Shown here one piece after another: positions 49,234 to 57,455 of a DNA stretch of 64,000 nt (position 1 is its first letter; each line of letters starts with the position of its first letter). The position numbers were made by a program, and so were the translations under genes. The stretch covers positions 124,001-188,000 of the forward strand of contig NZ_CP024314.1 of assembly GCF_002944315.1 (NCBI RefSeq), written 5' to 3'. The notes under the pieces were generated by a model. It did not search any database and had not been told where the DNA came from. It was given only the letters and a program-made list of their open reading frames with translations. This stretch comes from Rhizobium sp. NXC24 (GTDB lineage: Bacteria; Pseudomonadota; Alphaproteobacteria; Rhizobiales; Rhizobiaceae).

Positions 49234-50964
49234 ATGGCTCAGAAACACAACGATCCCATCACTTTTGCCGTCATCAAGAACGCGCTCGATACGATTGTCG
49301 ACGACATGGCCTTTGCCGTGATGCGCACGGCACGCTCGCCGATCGTGCGCGACGTTCTCGATTATTCCGTCACGCTTTGCGACCGCCAAGGCCGCATCCT
49401 GTCGCAAGCCAAGACCGTTGCGCTTCACCTCGGTGCCGTGCCGGATGCCATGGCGGTTATCATGGCGCGCTACGCCGACGATATGGCGCCGGGCGACGTG
49501 ATCATCTTCAACGATCCCTATGAAGGCGGAATGCATCTGCCTGACATCTTCATGATCAGGCCGATCTTTCACCGGGATACGCTGCGGGGCTTCTCGGTCG
49601 TGATCGCGCATCACTGCGATGTCGGCGGACGCGTGCCCGGATCCAACGCCGCCGACTCCACAGAGATCTTCCAGGAGGGGCTCCGGATAGCCCCTATGAA
49701 GCTCTACGATAAGGGCGTTCTCAACGATACGCTCATGCGTATCATTACCAAGAATGTGCGCCTGCCCGAGCTCGTTCTCGGCGACCTCGAAGCACAATTT
49801 GCGACTTGCAACCTCGGTGAACGCGAGCTTCTGCGTCTAATCGAGCGTTACGGCGCCGACGAGCTCGATGGCTATTTCGACGATCTGATCGATTATGGCG
49901 AGCAGCTTACAAGGGCGGCAATCCGGGCATGGCCGGATGGGGATTATTTCTTCGAGGACTTCATCGACGGCGACGGGTTCTCGACCGACGCGATCCCGAT
50001 AAGGGTGAAGCTGACGGTGAGTGGCGATCATCTGAACGTCGATTTCGCCGGTTCCTCTCCCCAGGTCAAGGGGGCGATCAATTCGACGCTCTCCTTCGTC
50101 AAGTCGGCGACCTATCTTTCGGTCCGCTGCGCGCTCGACGAGGAAGTGCCCAACAATGCAGGCGTCTACCGTTGCATCACGATTTCGGCGCCGGAGGGAT
50201 CCATTCTCAATCCCTTGATGCCGGCTGCGGTGGCGGCCCGTGCTCTCACGGGATATCGCGTCGTTGATACCGTCCTCGGTGCTCTCTCGCAAATCGCGCC
50301 GCGCAAGATCATGGCCGCCGGCGAGGGCGGCAACACGGTGCTGGCTTTCGGCGGCTGGGACAAGACGACGCGCGAACCCTTCGTTCTGGTCGACATGATC
50401 AACGGCGCCTGGGGCGGCCGTTGGAACAAGGATGGCGTCGAGGGCGTGACCAACCCCTCGCAGAACATGTCGAACCTGCCGGTCGAAACACTCGAAGTCC
50501 GCTATCCCATGATGATGGACGAATACAGCCTGCGCCCGAATTCCTGCGGAGCAGGAGAGTATCGCGGCGGTCTCGGTCTTATTCGGCAATATCGCCTTCT
50601 TGCCGAGGAAGCGGTCCTGCAGATCCGCGCCGACCGCCACGATCATCCGCCCTATGGCCTGTTCGGCGGCAAACCGGCGGCGCCATGTGTCAATATCCTC
50701 GATCCCGAGGGCGAGAATACCAGGCTGCCGGCAAAGATCACCCGGACGATCGGGCGCAACGTGGTGGTTCGGCACGAACAGGCCGGCGGTGGCGGCTATG
50801 GCAATCCACTTAAGCGATCGCTCGATCTCATCCGCGACGACCTCTGGAATGGGAAGATTACCCCCGCTTTCGCAGCGGAGCATCACGGCGTCGTTTTCGC
50901 CGCCGACGGTATCACCATCGACATAACGGCGACGCAGGTGCGCCGAGCCGGGGAGGCTGCGTGA
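49234..50964 (+). CDS. hyuB: Hydantoinase/oxoprolinase B subunit
   Basis: 576 aa. Typical HyuB blocks: MAFAVMRTARSPIVRDVLDYS, NDPYEGGMHLPDIFM, IAHHCDVGGRVPGS, GGNTVLAFGGWD and the glycine-rich end HEQAGGGGYGNP. Together with the preceding A subunit it forms the amide-hydrolysing enzyme; ATP is used by the A subunit. GGAAGGA lies 8 bases before the ATG, 22 bases after hyuA. The next gene starts at its stop codon (TGATG), so the operon is tightly coupled. Confidence 0.92.
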   Translation: MAQKHNDPITFAVIKNALDTIVDDMAFAVMRTARSPIVRDVLDYSVTLCDRQGRILSQAKTVALHLGAVPDAMAVIMARYADDMAPGDVIIFNDPYEGGMHLPDIFMIRPIFHRDTLRGFSVVIAHHCDVGGRVPGSNAADSTEIFQEGLRIAPMKLYDKGVLNDTLMRIITKNVRLPELVLGDLEAQFATCNLGERELLRLIERYGADELDGYFDDLIDYGEQLTRAAIRAWPDGDYFFEDFIDGDGFSTDAIPIRVKLTVSGDHLNVDFAGSSPQVKGAINSTLSFVKSATYLSVRCALDEEVPNNAGVYRCITISAPEGSILNPLMPAAVAARALTGYRVVDTVLGALSQIAPRKIMAAGEGGNTVLAFGGWDKTTREPFVLVDMINGAWGGRWNKDGVEGVTNPSQNMSNLPVETLEVRYPMMMDEYSLRPNSCGAGEYRGGLGLIRQYRLLAEEAVLQIRADRHDHPPYGLFGGKPAAPCVNILDPEGENTRLPAKITRTIGRNVVVRHEQAGGGGYGNPLKRSLDLIRDDLWNGKITPAFAAEHHGVVFAADGITIDITATQVRRAGEAA

Positions 50965-51836
50965 TGACGCAATACGATCTTACCCGCTTCGCCATCAATC
51001 AGATCACCACACCGAAATGGTCGATGCCTCAGGCGATCGAGGGCTATTCCCGCCATGGCGTAAGCGGAATTGCGGTCTGGCGCAATTTTCTGGATGACTA
51101 TGGCGTCGAGGCGACCGTCAAACATCTCCGCGACGCGGGGATGTGGGTTGCGTCGCTATGCACCAGCGCCTGGGTCAACGAAAGCGACCCGGCCCTCTAC
51201 AGGAAGACGATCGAGGAAAACCGCCGTATCATCGACCAGGCGGCCGCTATTGGCGCGCCCTGTGTCGTCATGGTCATGGGCGGTCTTCCCAAGAGCGACA
51301 AGGATCTTGGCGCGCAGCGCCGCCGCATCCACGATGCACTTGCCGAGCTGGCGCCCTATGCTGCGTCCTCGGGCGTTAAGCTCGGACTTGAGCCGTTGCA
51401 TCCGATGTATTGCGGCGACCGCAGCGCCATGAATCTCATCACCGATGTGAATGACATGATCGACGAGTTCGGCACCGATGCCACCAGCCTCGTCGCGGAT
51501 GTCTATCACTGCTGGTGGGATCCGGCATTCGAACGCGAACTGCGGCGCGCCGGGAAAGACCGGATCAACACGTTCCATCTCTGCGATTGGCTGGTGCCGA
51601 CGAGAAATCTGCGCGACCGCGGCATGGTCGGCGATGGCGTCATCGACATCCCGCGCATCCGTGGCTGGCTCGATGACATCGGCTATGAGGGACCCTTCGA
51701 GCTGGAGATCTTCTCCGAACTCGACTGGTGGCAGCGCGACCCGGACGAGACCGTTCGGATCGCGGTCGAGCGTTGCGGTCCGTTTGTGGGGCCGCTCGTC
51801 CGCAATGGCTCAATCAAGTCGGGTTCCGCACAATGA
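50964..51836 (+). CDS. TIM-barrel sugar-isomerase/epimerase-like protein
   Basis: 290 aa, AP-endonuclease-2/xylose-isomerase-like barrel. Divalent-metal ligands of the family appear as Glu143 (LGLEPLHP), Asp179 (VADVYHCWWD), His205 (NTFHLCD) and Glu248 (ELEIFSE). Such proteins isomerise or epimerise hydroxy-carbonyl compounds, for example hydroxypyruvate. It starts at the hyuB stop and its own stop overlaps the kinase start (ATGA). Directly before a glycerate-2-kinase-like gene, it may form the hydroxy acid or its precursor. Confidence 0.85.
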   Translation: MTQYDLTRFAINQITTPKWSMPQAIEGYSRHGVSGIAVWRNFLDDYGVEATVKHLRDAGMWVASLCTSAWVNESDPALYRKTIEENRRIIDQAAAIGAPCVVMVMGGLPKSDKDLGAQRRRIHDALAELAPYAASSGVKLGLEPLHPMYCGDRSAMNLITDVNDMIDEFGTDATSLVADVYHCWWDPAFERELRRAGKDRINTFHLCDWLVPTRNLRDRGMVGDGVIDIPRIRGWLDDIGYEGPFELEIFSELDWWQRDPDETVRIAVERCGPFVGPLVRNGSIKSGSAQ

Positions 51837-53239
51837 AGAAAATACGCAATTCAGAGGAAATCCTGTCGCAAGGCGACATAGCCTCCAGACGAGTCGTGAT
51901 CGAGATAGCCGACCGCACGCTTGACAGGCTGGACAGCTATCGGCGGATCAGAAGCATCATGCGCATGGAAGGCAGCGTCCTTCAAATCGGCACCCGGTCA
52001 TGGGACTTGTCCCGGAAGCGCAACGTCTACCTCTTCGGTGCCGGCAAGGCCTGCAATCATATGGCGATGGCGGTCGATCATGTGCTGGGCGATTATCTAA
52101 CGCGCGGCATCGCCATCGTGAAGATCCACGAGGAAACGGATCGGTTCAACAAAACCGAGGTGTTTGTCGGAGGCCATCCTCTGCCGAATGAGGAAGGACA
52201 CCGGGCATCGAGGAAGATTATCGAGATCGTCGATCAGGCTGGCCCCGACGATCTCTTCATCGCTGTGATCAGCGGTGGCAGCTCGGCGCTCATGTCTTGC
52301 CCGATCGAGGGCATCTCCCTGCAGGACGAGATCGATACCACCGATGTTCTTCTGAAATCCGGCGCGGGAATTTACGAAATCAATGCGGTCCGCCGTCATA
52401 TCTCGGCGCTGAACGGTGGAATGCTGGCAAAGCGTATTCAGGATGTCGGCGCCGAACTCATCGGTTTCGGCATTAGCGACGCCGTCGGTTCCCCGGCCAC
52501 GGGCGACATTGCTGTCCCCTATGCCGCCTACAAGAGCACGCCGATCGGCCCCGATGCGACGACCCTGGACGATGCGCGCGCCACCATTGTCAACTTCGAT
52601 GTGGCGGATCGCCTGCCCAAAAGCGTCGTCGATTACTTGATGAATGCAGGCCCCGAAAAGGAAACGCCCAAAGTATTCCCCGACAACACCTACTTCCTGC
52701 TCAACACGCTGCCGGATTCCTGCATCTACGCCAAGGAAGTCTGCGAAGAGATGGGCATTCCGGCGATCATCGTATCGTCCTTCCTCGAAGGCGAAAGTCG
52801 CGATGCCGGCACCTTCTTTGCCTCGATGGCGCGCGAGATCCAGACCTATGGCAATCCGGTCAAAGCGCCCTGTGTGCTTCTCAGCTCGGGCGAAGTGACG
52901 ACGCAGATCCTGGACAATAGCGTGATCAGGGGGCACGGCGGCCCCGGCCAGGAAATGGCTGTGAGTTTTGCCATTACCGCTGCCAAGACCAAAGGCGCCT
53001 GCCTGCTGTCGATTGACAGCGAAGGCACCGACGGCACCGCCAAAGTCGCCGGCGGCATCACCGATTCCACCAGCTTCCGGAGCGCGGCAGACAAGGGGAT
53101 CAGCCTCTATCAAGCGCTGCGCGAGCACAGTTGCTTCGAGGCGCTCAACGCCGTCGGCTCGACTGTCTTCACCGGCAATACGGGCACCAATCTGTGCGAC
53201 CTGAATATCGTCTACGTTCCTGAACTGAAGGGTGCGTAA
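51833..53239 (+). CDS. Glycerate 2-kinase-like protein (MOFRL family)
   Basis: 468 aa, a little longer than usual GckA/TtuD. The N-terminal kinase domain shows VYLFGAGKACNHMA, VGGHPLPNEEG and VISGGSSALMSCP; the C-terminal MOFRL domain shows LLSSGEVTTQI, GGPGQEMAVSFAI and SIDSEGTDGTAKVAGGI. The family phosphorylates D-glycerate at C2 with ATP. With an enolase-family gene next in line, the phosphorylated product is probably the enolase-like enzyme's substrate. Glycerate itself is only one possibility. ATGA overlap with the preceding gene. Confidence 0.85.
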   Translation: MKKIRNSEEILSQGDIASRRVVIEIADRTLDRLDSYRRIRSIMRMEGSVLQIGTRSWDLSRKRNVYLFGAGKACNHMAMAVDHVLGDYLTRGIAIVKIHEETDRFNKTEVFVGGHPLPNEEGHRASRKIIEIVDQAGPDDLFIAVISGGSSALMSCPIEGISLQDEIDTTDVLLKSGAGIYEINAVRRHISALNGGMLAKRIQDVGAELIGFGISDAVGSPATGDIAVPYAAYKSTPIGPDATTLDDARATIVNFDVADRLPKSVVDYLMNAGPEKETPKVFPDNTYFLLNTLPDSCIYAKEVCEEMGIPAIIVSSFLEGESRDAGTFFASMAREIQTYGNPVKAPCVLLSSGEVTTQILDNSVIRGHGGPGQEMAVSFAITAAKTKGACLLSIDSEGTDGTAKVAGGITDSTSFRSAADKGISLYQALREHSCFEALNAVGSTVFTGNTGTNLCDLNIVYVPELKGA

Positions 53240-53240
53240 G

Positions 53241-54515
53241 ATGGAAGACAGGATCGCATCCATCCGGGCACAGCAGATCATCGACTGCAAATGCCGCCCT
53301 GCCGTCGAGGTGGAGATACGCACCGAAAGCGGCGCGATCGGCCGGGGCGCCGCGCCGACCGGTACTTCCGTGGGCATGTATGAAGCATTTGTCCTGCGCG
53401 ACGGCGACCCCAGGACCTACAAGGGACTGAGCGTCCATAAGGCGGTCGACAATGCGGTGAACCTCATCGGTCCCGCGCTGATCGGAATGAACGTATTCGA
53501 CCAGCGCGCCATCGATGAGAAGATGATCGCGCTCGATGGTACTCCGGACAAGAGGAATCTCGGCGGCAATACCATTTACTCGGTGTCCATCGCCGCTTTC
53601 CGTGCGGCGGCCGATGCGCGCCGGATACCACTATACGATCACATTGCCGGCGGCGGGATCAAGACCGTGCCTGTGCCCTGTTTCAACGTGATCAATGGCG
53701 GGCGATACGATGGGTTCACTCAGGCGTTCAACGAATTCCTGATCGTCCCCTATGGCACTGACAGCGTCGACTATTCGATCGAAATGGCAGTGAGCGTTTT
53801 CGAGAAGCTTGCCGACATATTGAAGGATCATCTGGGGCATAAGCCGCAGGTAGCGAGCTCCTACGGCTATGCGGCACCCTCGGACGACCCTGAGGTGGTG
53901 CTCGGGCTTATGCAGAAGGCCATCGACCAATGCGGACTGGCCGGCCGGATCGCCTTCGCGCTCGATTGTGCCTCAAGCGAGATGTTCGACCGGGAAACCG
54001 GCACTTACCTCCTGAAAGGCAAGCGGGTTTCATCGGACGATCTGATTGCCTATGCGAAGTCGCTGACCGAGAAATTCAACCTGGTTTTCATCGAGGACCT
54101 GCTCGATGAAAATGATTGGGCGGGCTACAGCAAGGCTGTTCGGGCATTGGACCGCACCATCGTCCTGGGTGATGACCTGACGGTGACCAACCTGGCGCTG
54201 CTTCGACGGGCTCATGAGACGCGGGCCGTGGACGGTTTTGTCCTCAAGCCAAATCAGGTCGGCACGGTCACGGAAGCAATGGATGCTTACCGCTTCGCCG
54301 AGGAGCACGGGATGATCGCCGTGCCGTCCGGACGCTCCGGCGGAGTGGTCGATGATGTCGTGATGGATTTCTCGGTCGGCCTGCAAGTCCCATTCCAGAA
54401 GAACGGTGCGCCCCGCTCGGGCGAGCGCATTGAAAAGCTGAACTTCCTGATGCGCGCAAATGCGAGAAGCCCCGGCTGCCGCCTCTACGACATATCGCCA
54501 CTTCTCAAATTCTGA
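53241..54515 (+). CDS. Divergent enolase-family protein lacking canonical catalytic residues
   Basis: 424 aa, full enolase length. Mg ligands are retained as Asp242 (LDCASSE), Glu285 (FIEDLLDE) and Asp311/312 (LGDDLTVTN). So are Lys336 (VLKPNQVG), Lys387, Glu165 and the phosphate-binding Arg365-Ser366 (SGRSG). Lost are the equivalents of E. coli His159 (Tyr156 in INGGRYD), Glu209 of GDEGG (Tyr208 in SSYGYAAP) and the SHRSG histidine (Gly364). It follows the kinase gene by one base. A different elimination or isomerisation of a 2-phospho-hydroxy acid is inferred. Ordinary 2-phosphoglycerate dehydratase is unlikely. Confidence 0.85.
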   Translation: MEDRIASIRAQQIIDCKCRPAVEVEIRTESGAIGRGAAPTGTSVGMYEAFVLRDGDPRTYKGLSVHKAVDNAVNLIGPALIGMNVFDQRAIDEKMIALDGTPDKRNLGGNTIYSVSIAAFRAAADARRIPLYDHIAGGGIKTVPVPCFNVINGGRYDGFTQAFNEFLIVPYGTDSVDYSIEMAVSVFEKLADILKDHLGHKPQVASSYGYAAPSDDPEVVLGLMQKAIDQCGLAGRIAFALDCASSEMFDRETGTYLLKGKRVSSDDLIAYAKSLTEKFNLVFIEDLLDENDWAGYSKAVRALDRTIVLGDDLTVTNLALLRRAHETRAVDGFVLKPNQVGTVTEAMDAYRFAEEHGMIAVPSGRSGGVVDDVVMDFSVGLQVPFQKNGAPRSGERIEKLNFLMRANARSPGCRLYDISPLLKF

Positions 54516-54583
54516 CGCGGCGTTCGCGCCCGCGGCAGCAAACTGCATGAAATGCTCAACGCCTCTCAGAAAAGGTTGCCCCA

Positions 54584-55705
54584 ATGTATCCTAAGATCGA
54601 CTTTCTCTATCTTTCAGAGCCGGACATGATCGCCGCCGGCGTGCTTGACGCCGAACGTTGCGTGACCGTCTGCGAAGAGACCTTCAGCCTGCTTGGCGAG
54701 GGTGACTATCTGATGGGCGGCGCCAATCACAACAATCACGGCATGAACATCGTTTTCCCCAAGGAGACGAAGTTTCCGAATATGCCGGTCGCAGGGCCGG
54801 ACCGCCGTTTCGCCGCGATGCCCGGCTACCTCGGTGGACGCTTCGATGTATGCGGCAACAAATGGTATGGCTCCAACCACGCCAATGCCGAAAAGGGATT
54901 GCCGCGTTCCATTCTGACGATGATGATCAATGATAAGGATACCGGCGCGCCGCTGGCGCTGCTGTCGGCGAATCTTCTGAGCGCGGCGCGTACGGGCGCC
55001 GTGCCTGGCGTGGCGGCGAAGCACCTTGCCAATCCGGATGCGAAGATCGTGTCGGTCGTCGGCTGTGGTCCGATCAACAAGGCTTGTTTCACGGCGATCA
55101 TGACTCAGCTCAAGGCGGTCGAGAAGGTTGTCTGCTTCGACCTCTTCCTGGACAAGGCAAACGAGTTTGCCCGCTGGGCCGAAGGAAAATACGGCGTCAC
55201 AGCCGTTGGCGTGGACGAAACCGAGGCCGGTTTTCGCGACGCCGATGTGATCACCGTCGCCGCCTCGCGCCTGAAGCCGCTTCATTTCAAGGACGAATGG
55301 ATCAAGGACGGCGCAACCATTCTCGTGTCAGGCCCGGTCAATACCGACGAATCCTTCCTTACCGGATGCAAGATCGTCTACGACCATACGCCTTTGCAGG
55401 AGGCCTATGTCGAGGATGCAATCGCGTCGGGCAATAAGGATGCCTATTACAGCGGCGTCATCGGCGGCCCGTTTTATCGGCTGATCGATGCCGGCAAACT
55501 GCCTCCGCTGAAAGAGTCGACCGGCCTTGGCGATGTCGTCAACGGCAAGAAGCCGGGTCGCGAGAGCGCGACCGAGCGGGTGATTTTCATCGCCTGCGGT
55601 ATGGCGGTTTTCGACATTAGCTGGGGCTTCGAAATGTATCAGAGCGCCAAGGAAAAAGGCATCGGCCAATCGCTCAATCTCTGGGACAAACCAAGCCTGT
55701 CTTGA
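54584..55705 (+). CDS. Ornithine cyclodeaminase/mu-crystallin family protein
   Basis: 373 aa. The family's NAD(P) fold (VSVVGCGPINKACFTAIM) and substrate part (GYLGGRFDVCGNKWYGSN, LLSANLLSAARTGAVPGVAAKHL) are visible. The length is above the classical 320-350 and it resembles proteins labelled tyramine oxidase subunit B. Members include ornithine cyclodeaminase, ketimine reductases and delta1-pyrroline-2-carboxylate reductase, the partner of 3-hydroxyproline dehydratases. A ketimine reductase role is the best guess because aconitase X lies nearby. It ends the operon, before a terminator. Confidence 0.82.
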   Translation: MYPKIDFLYLSEPDMIAAGVLDAERCVTVCEETFSLLGEGDYLMGGANHNNHGMNIVFPKETKFPNMPVAGPDRRFAAMPGYLGGRFDVCGNKWYGSNHANAEKGLPRSILTMMINDKDTGAPLALLSANLLSAARTGAVPGVAAKHLANPDAKIVSVVGCGPINKACFTAIMTQLKAVEKVVCFDLFLDKANEFARWAEGKYGVTAVGVDETEAGFRDADVITVAASRLKPLHFKDEWIKDGATILVSGPVNTDESFLTGCKIVYDHTPLQEAYVEDAIASGNKDAYYSGVIGGPFYRLIDAGKLPPLKESTGLGDVVNGKKPGRESATERVIFIACGMAVFDISWGFEMYQSAKEKGIGQSLNLWDKPSLS

Positions 55706-55714
55706 TGAAGACGC

Positions 55715-55747
55715 GCCGGCCGCGACAGACCGTCGTGGCCGGCTTTT
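55715..55747 (+). terminator. Intrinsic terminator of the hyuA operon
   Basis: A 12-bp GC-rich stem (GCCGGCCGCGAC / GTCGTGGCCGGC, one G-U pair, 5-base loop) followed by TTTT, 9 bases after the last gene of the operon. Confidence 0.85.
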
Positions 55748-55798
55748 CAGGCATGCATCATGTCTGATCGAGTTCCCATGAGATTGTTGCGCTCGGCG

Positions 55799-57037
55799 TC
55801 AGAAGCGGGTGGAACGATAGGGGGACAGATCCAACCCCGGAGTTCGGCCGGCGATGAGATCGGATATGATCCTGCCGGTCGTTGCGCCAAGGGTCATTCC
55901 CACCTGTCCGTGGCCGAATGCCAGAACGACGTTGTCATGGTTTGGCGCGCGGTCGATAACGGGCAGAGTGTCGGGCATGAATGGCCTCGGCCCCATCCAT
56001 TGTTGTCCACCCGAGATGTCGAGCCCCGGCAAAATGCCGACTGCCTTGCGCGCAATAATGTTGGCGCGCTCGAAGTTCGGACGCGGGTCGAGGCCGGCAA
56101 CCTCTATGGTTCCTCCAATTCGCAAACCGCTTTCCATCGGCGTCAGCACGAAGCCGCCATTGGCGTAAAGCACGGCGCGGTTAAGCTTTACCCCCGGTTT
56201 CGGCAGGTGATGGTGATATCCCTGAAGCGCCGCAATGGGTACCTCGATGCCGAGATGGCGCACGAGCTTGCCGCTCCAGGCGCCGGCACAGATTGCCAGA
56301 CGGCGAATGCTCAGCCTTTCTCCGCCTGCGAGATGAACGGTCACCGCCTTTTTGCCATCCGTCTCGATGCGCTCGACGGAGGCAGTACGAAGCTTGCCGC
56401 CTCGCGAGACGTAGAACTTGGTAAGCCGCTGTTGCACCAGCCCTGGATCGGAGAACTGCAACCACCCTTCCAGCAGCACCCCGCATGAAATCGGGCCGTC
56501 GAGAGCCGGTTCGAGTGATCGCAATTCCTCACCTGTGAGGAACCTGTGATTGAAGCCATGCTGCCGACGAAGGTCCCACGAAAACTGATCGGCTTCGTAA
56601 TCGGCCTTGGAGTTGAAGGCCATGATGTTCTCTGCCGGCACAAGATTGTCGGATATGCCGACTTGCGCAAACAATGCCTTATAGTCGTCCTCTGCCCTGT
56701 TCGTCAGAGGCGCCATAGCTTTGGCAATCTCAAGAACGCGCTTTCGCCGTCCGGACCAAAGGAAACGCAGCAGCCAGGGCATCTGCGTAATCATCTCCTT
56801 TGGGCGCACGAACAGCGGGCTTTCCGGATCGAGCAGCCATTTCGGTATTTTGGTGATGACCCCGGGCTTGGAAATGGGAACCACCTCTCCCACGGCAAGA
56901 AGGCCGCAATTGCCGTAGCTTGCGCCTTCGGTTGCAATTCCACGATCGACGAGTTCGACCGAAAAACCCTCATTTTGCAAAGCAATGGCCGTACATACGC
57001 CTATGATACCACCGCCAATGATCGTCACATCGCTCAC
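55799..57037 (-). CDS. DadA-like FAD-dependent D-amino/imino acid oxidoreductase
   Basis: 412 aa. FAD motif VTIIGGGIIGVCTAIAL at the N-terminus, the DadA-type block EGASYGNCGLLAVGEVVPISKPG, and the C-terminal AFGHGQVGMTLGATTGRII. Resembles D-hydroxyproline dehydrogenases and other DadA relatives more than housekeeping DadA. It is downstream of a 68-aa tautomerase gene with a 13-base gap, forming a two-gene minus-strand operon. Likely oxidises a D-imino acid to a cyclic imine. Confidence 0.87.
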   Translation of the reverse strand: MSDVTIIGGGIIGVCTAIALQNEGFSVELVDRGIATEGASYGNCGLLAVGEVVPISKPGVITKIPKWLLDPESPLFVRPKEMITQMPWLLRFLWSGRRKRVLEIAKAMAPLTNRAEDDYKALFAQVGISDNLVPAENIMAFNSKADYEADQFSWDLRRQHGFNHRFLTGEELRSLEPALDGPISCGVLLEGWLQFSDPGLVQQRLTKFYVSRGGKLRTASVERIETDGKKAVTVHLAGGERLSIRRLAICAGAWSGKLVRHLGIEVPIAALQGYHHHLPKPGVKLNRAVLYANGGFVLTPMESGLRIGGTIEVAGLDPRPNFERANIIARKAVGILPGLDISGGQQWMGPRPFMPDTLPVIDRAPNHDNVVLAFGHGQVGMTLGATTGRIISDLIAGRTPGLDLSPYRSTRF

Positions 57038-57050
57038 GGGCTATGCCTCT

Positions 57051-57257
57051 TCAACTTGCTTTGGAGGCTGCCGCATGGGGAGTTGATATGACGCCGCCGA
57101 CCGCCCAGTTGCCTCTTTCGACTTCACTGAAAACGATCTGCACGTCCTTGATCCCGCAGCCCGCGATCCTGGCAAGTTCCTTCGTGAAGACCTCGGCAAT
57201 TTCATTCTTTTGCTGCTGGCTACGGCCACTTAACATTTCAACTCTGACGACGGGCAT
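57051..57257 (-). CDS. 4-oxalocrotonate tautomerase family protein
   Basis: 68 aa. The mature N-terminal Pro1 (MPVVRVEMLSGRS) is the general base of this family; the amphipathic helix QQQKNEIAEVFTKELARI and IVFSEVERGNWAVGG, with the Arg and Trp expected near the active site, complete the fold. It would interconvert enol/enamine and keto/imine forms. Its pairing with the DadA-like oxidase suggests it acts on the enamine or enol tautomer of that enzyme's product. Confidence 0.88.
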   Translation of the reverse strand: MPVVRVEMLSGRSQQQKNEIAEVFTKELARIAGCGIKDVQIVFSEVERGNWAVGGVISTPHAAASKAS

Positions 57258-57340
57258 GGGGATCTCCGGTTTTGCTCAAGCAGTCGAACGGCTCTCATCA
57301 AACCGCTTCCGCTTCAGCTGGCACTTGTCCAGGACCGCGC

Positions 57341-57398
57341 TTGACTGCTGAAAAAGATATTGCATATCTAATGTCGACATTCCATAGGCAATATGCAA
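57341..57398 (+). promoter_or_regulatory. Promoter and palindromes upstream of the AroE-like gene
   Basis: TTGACT (57341-57346), a 17-bp spacer and ATATCT form a plausible plus-strand promoter. Just downstream is the perfect palindrome AATGTCGACATT (57370-57381), flanked symmetrically by TTGCATAT (57360-57367) and ATATGCAA (57391-57398). The centre shares GTCGACAT with the GTCG-N9-CGAC operators, but the second half-site is missing. Confidence 0.45.
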
Positions 57399-57455
57399 GG
57401 ATTTGAAAATTGCGCATCACACAGGATGCTCAAATCTGCAGAAAGGCTTGCGCGC

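Noticed and set aside
52097..53377. Minus-strand open frame of 426 codons
   Set aside because: Lies opposite the kinase gene and the start of the enolase-like gene; composition is that of a shadow frame and no ribosome site precedes it.
53241..54515. Possibility that the enolase-like gene is a decaying pseudogene
   Set aside because: The frame is full length, metal ligands and phosphate-site residues are intact, and it is tightly packed in an operon, which argues for selection.
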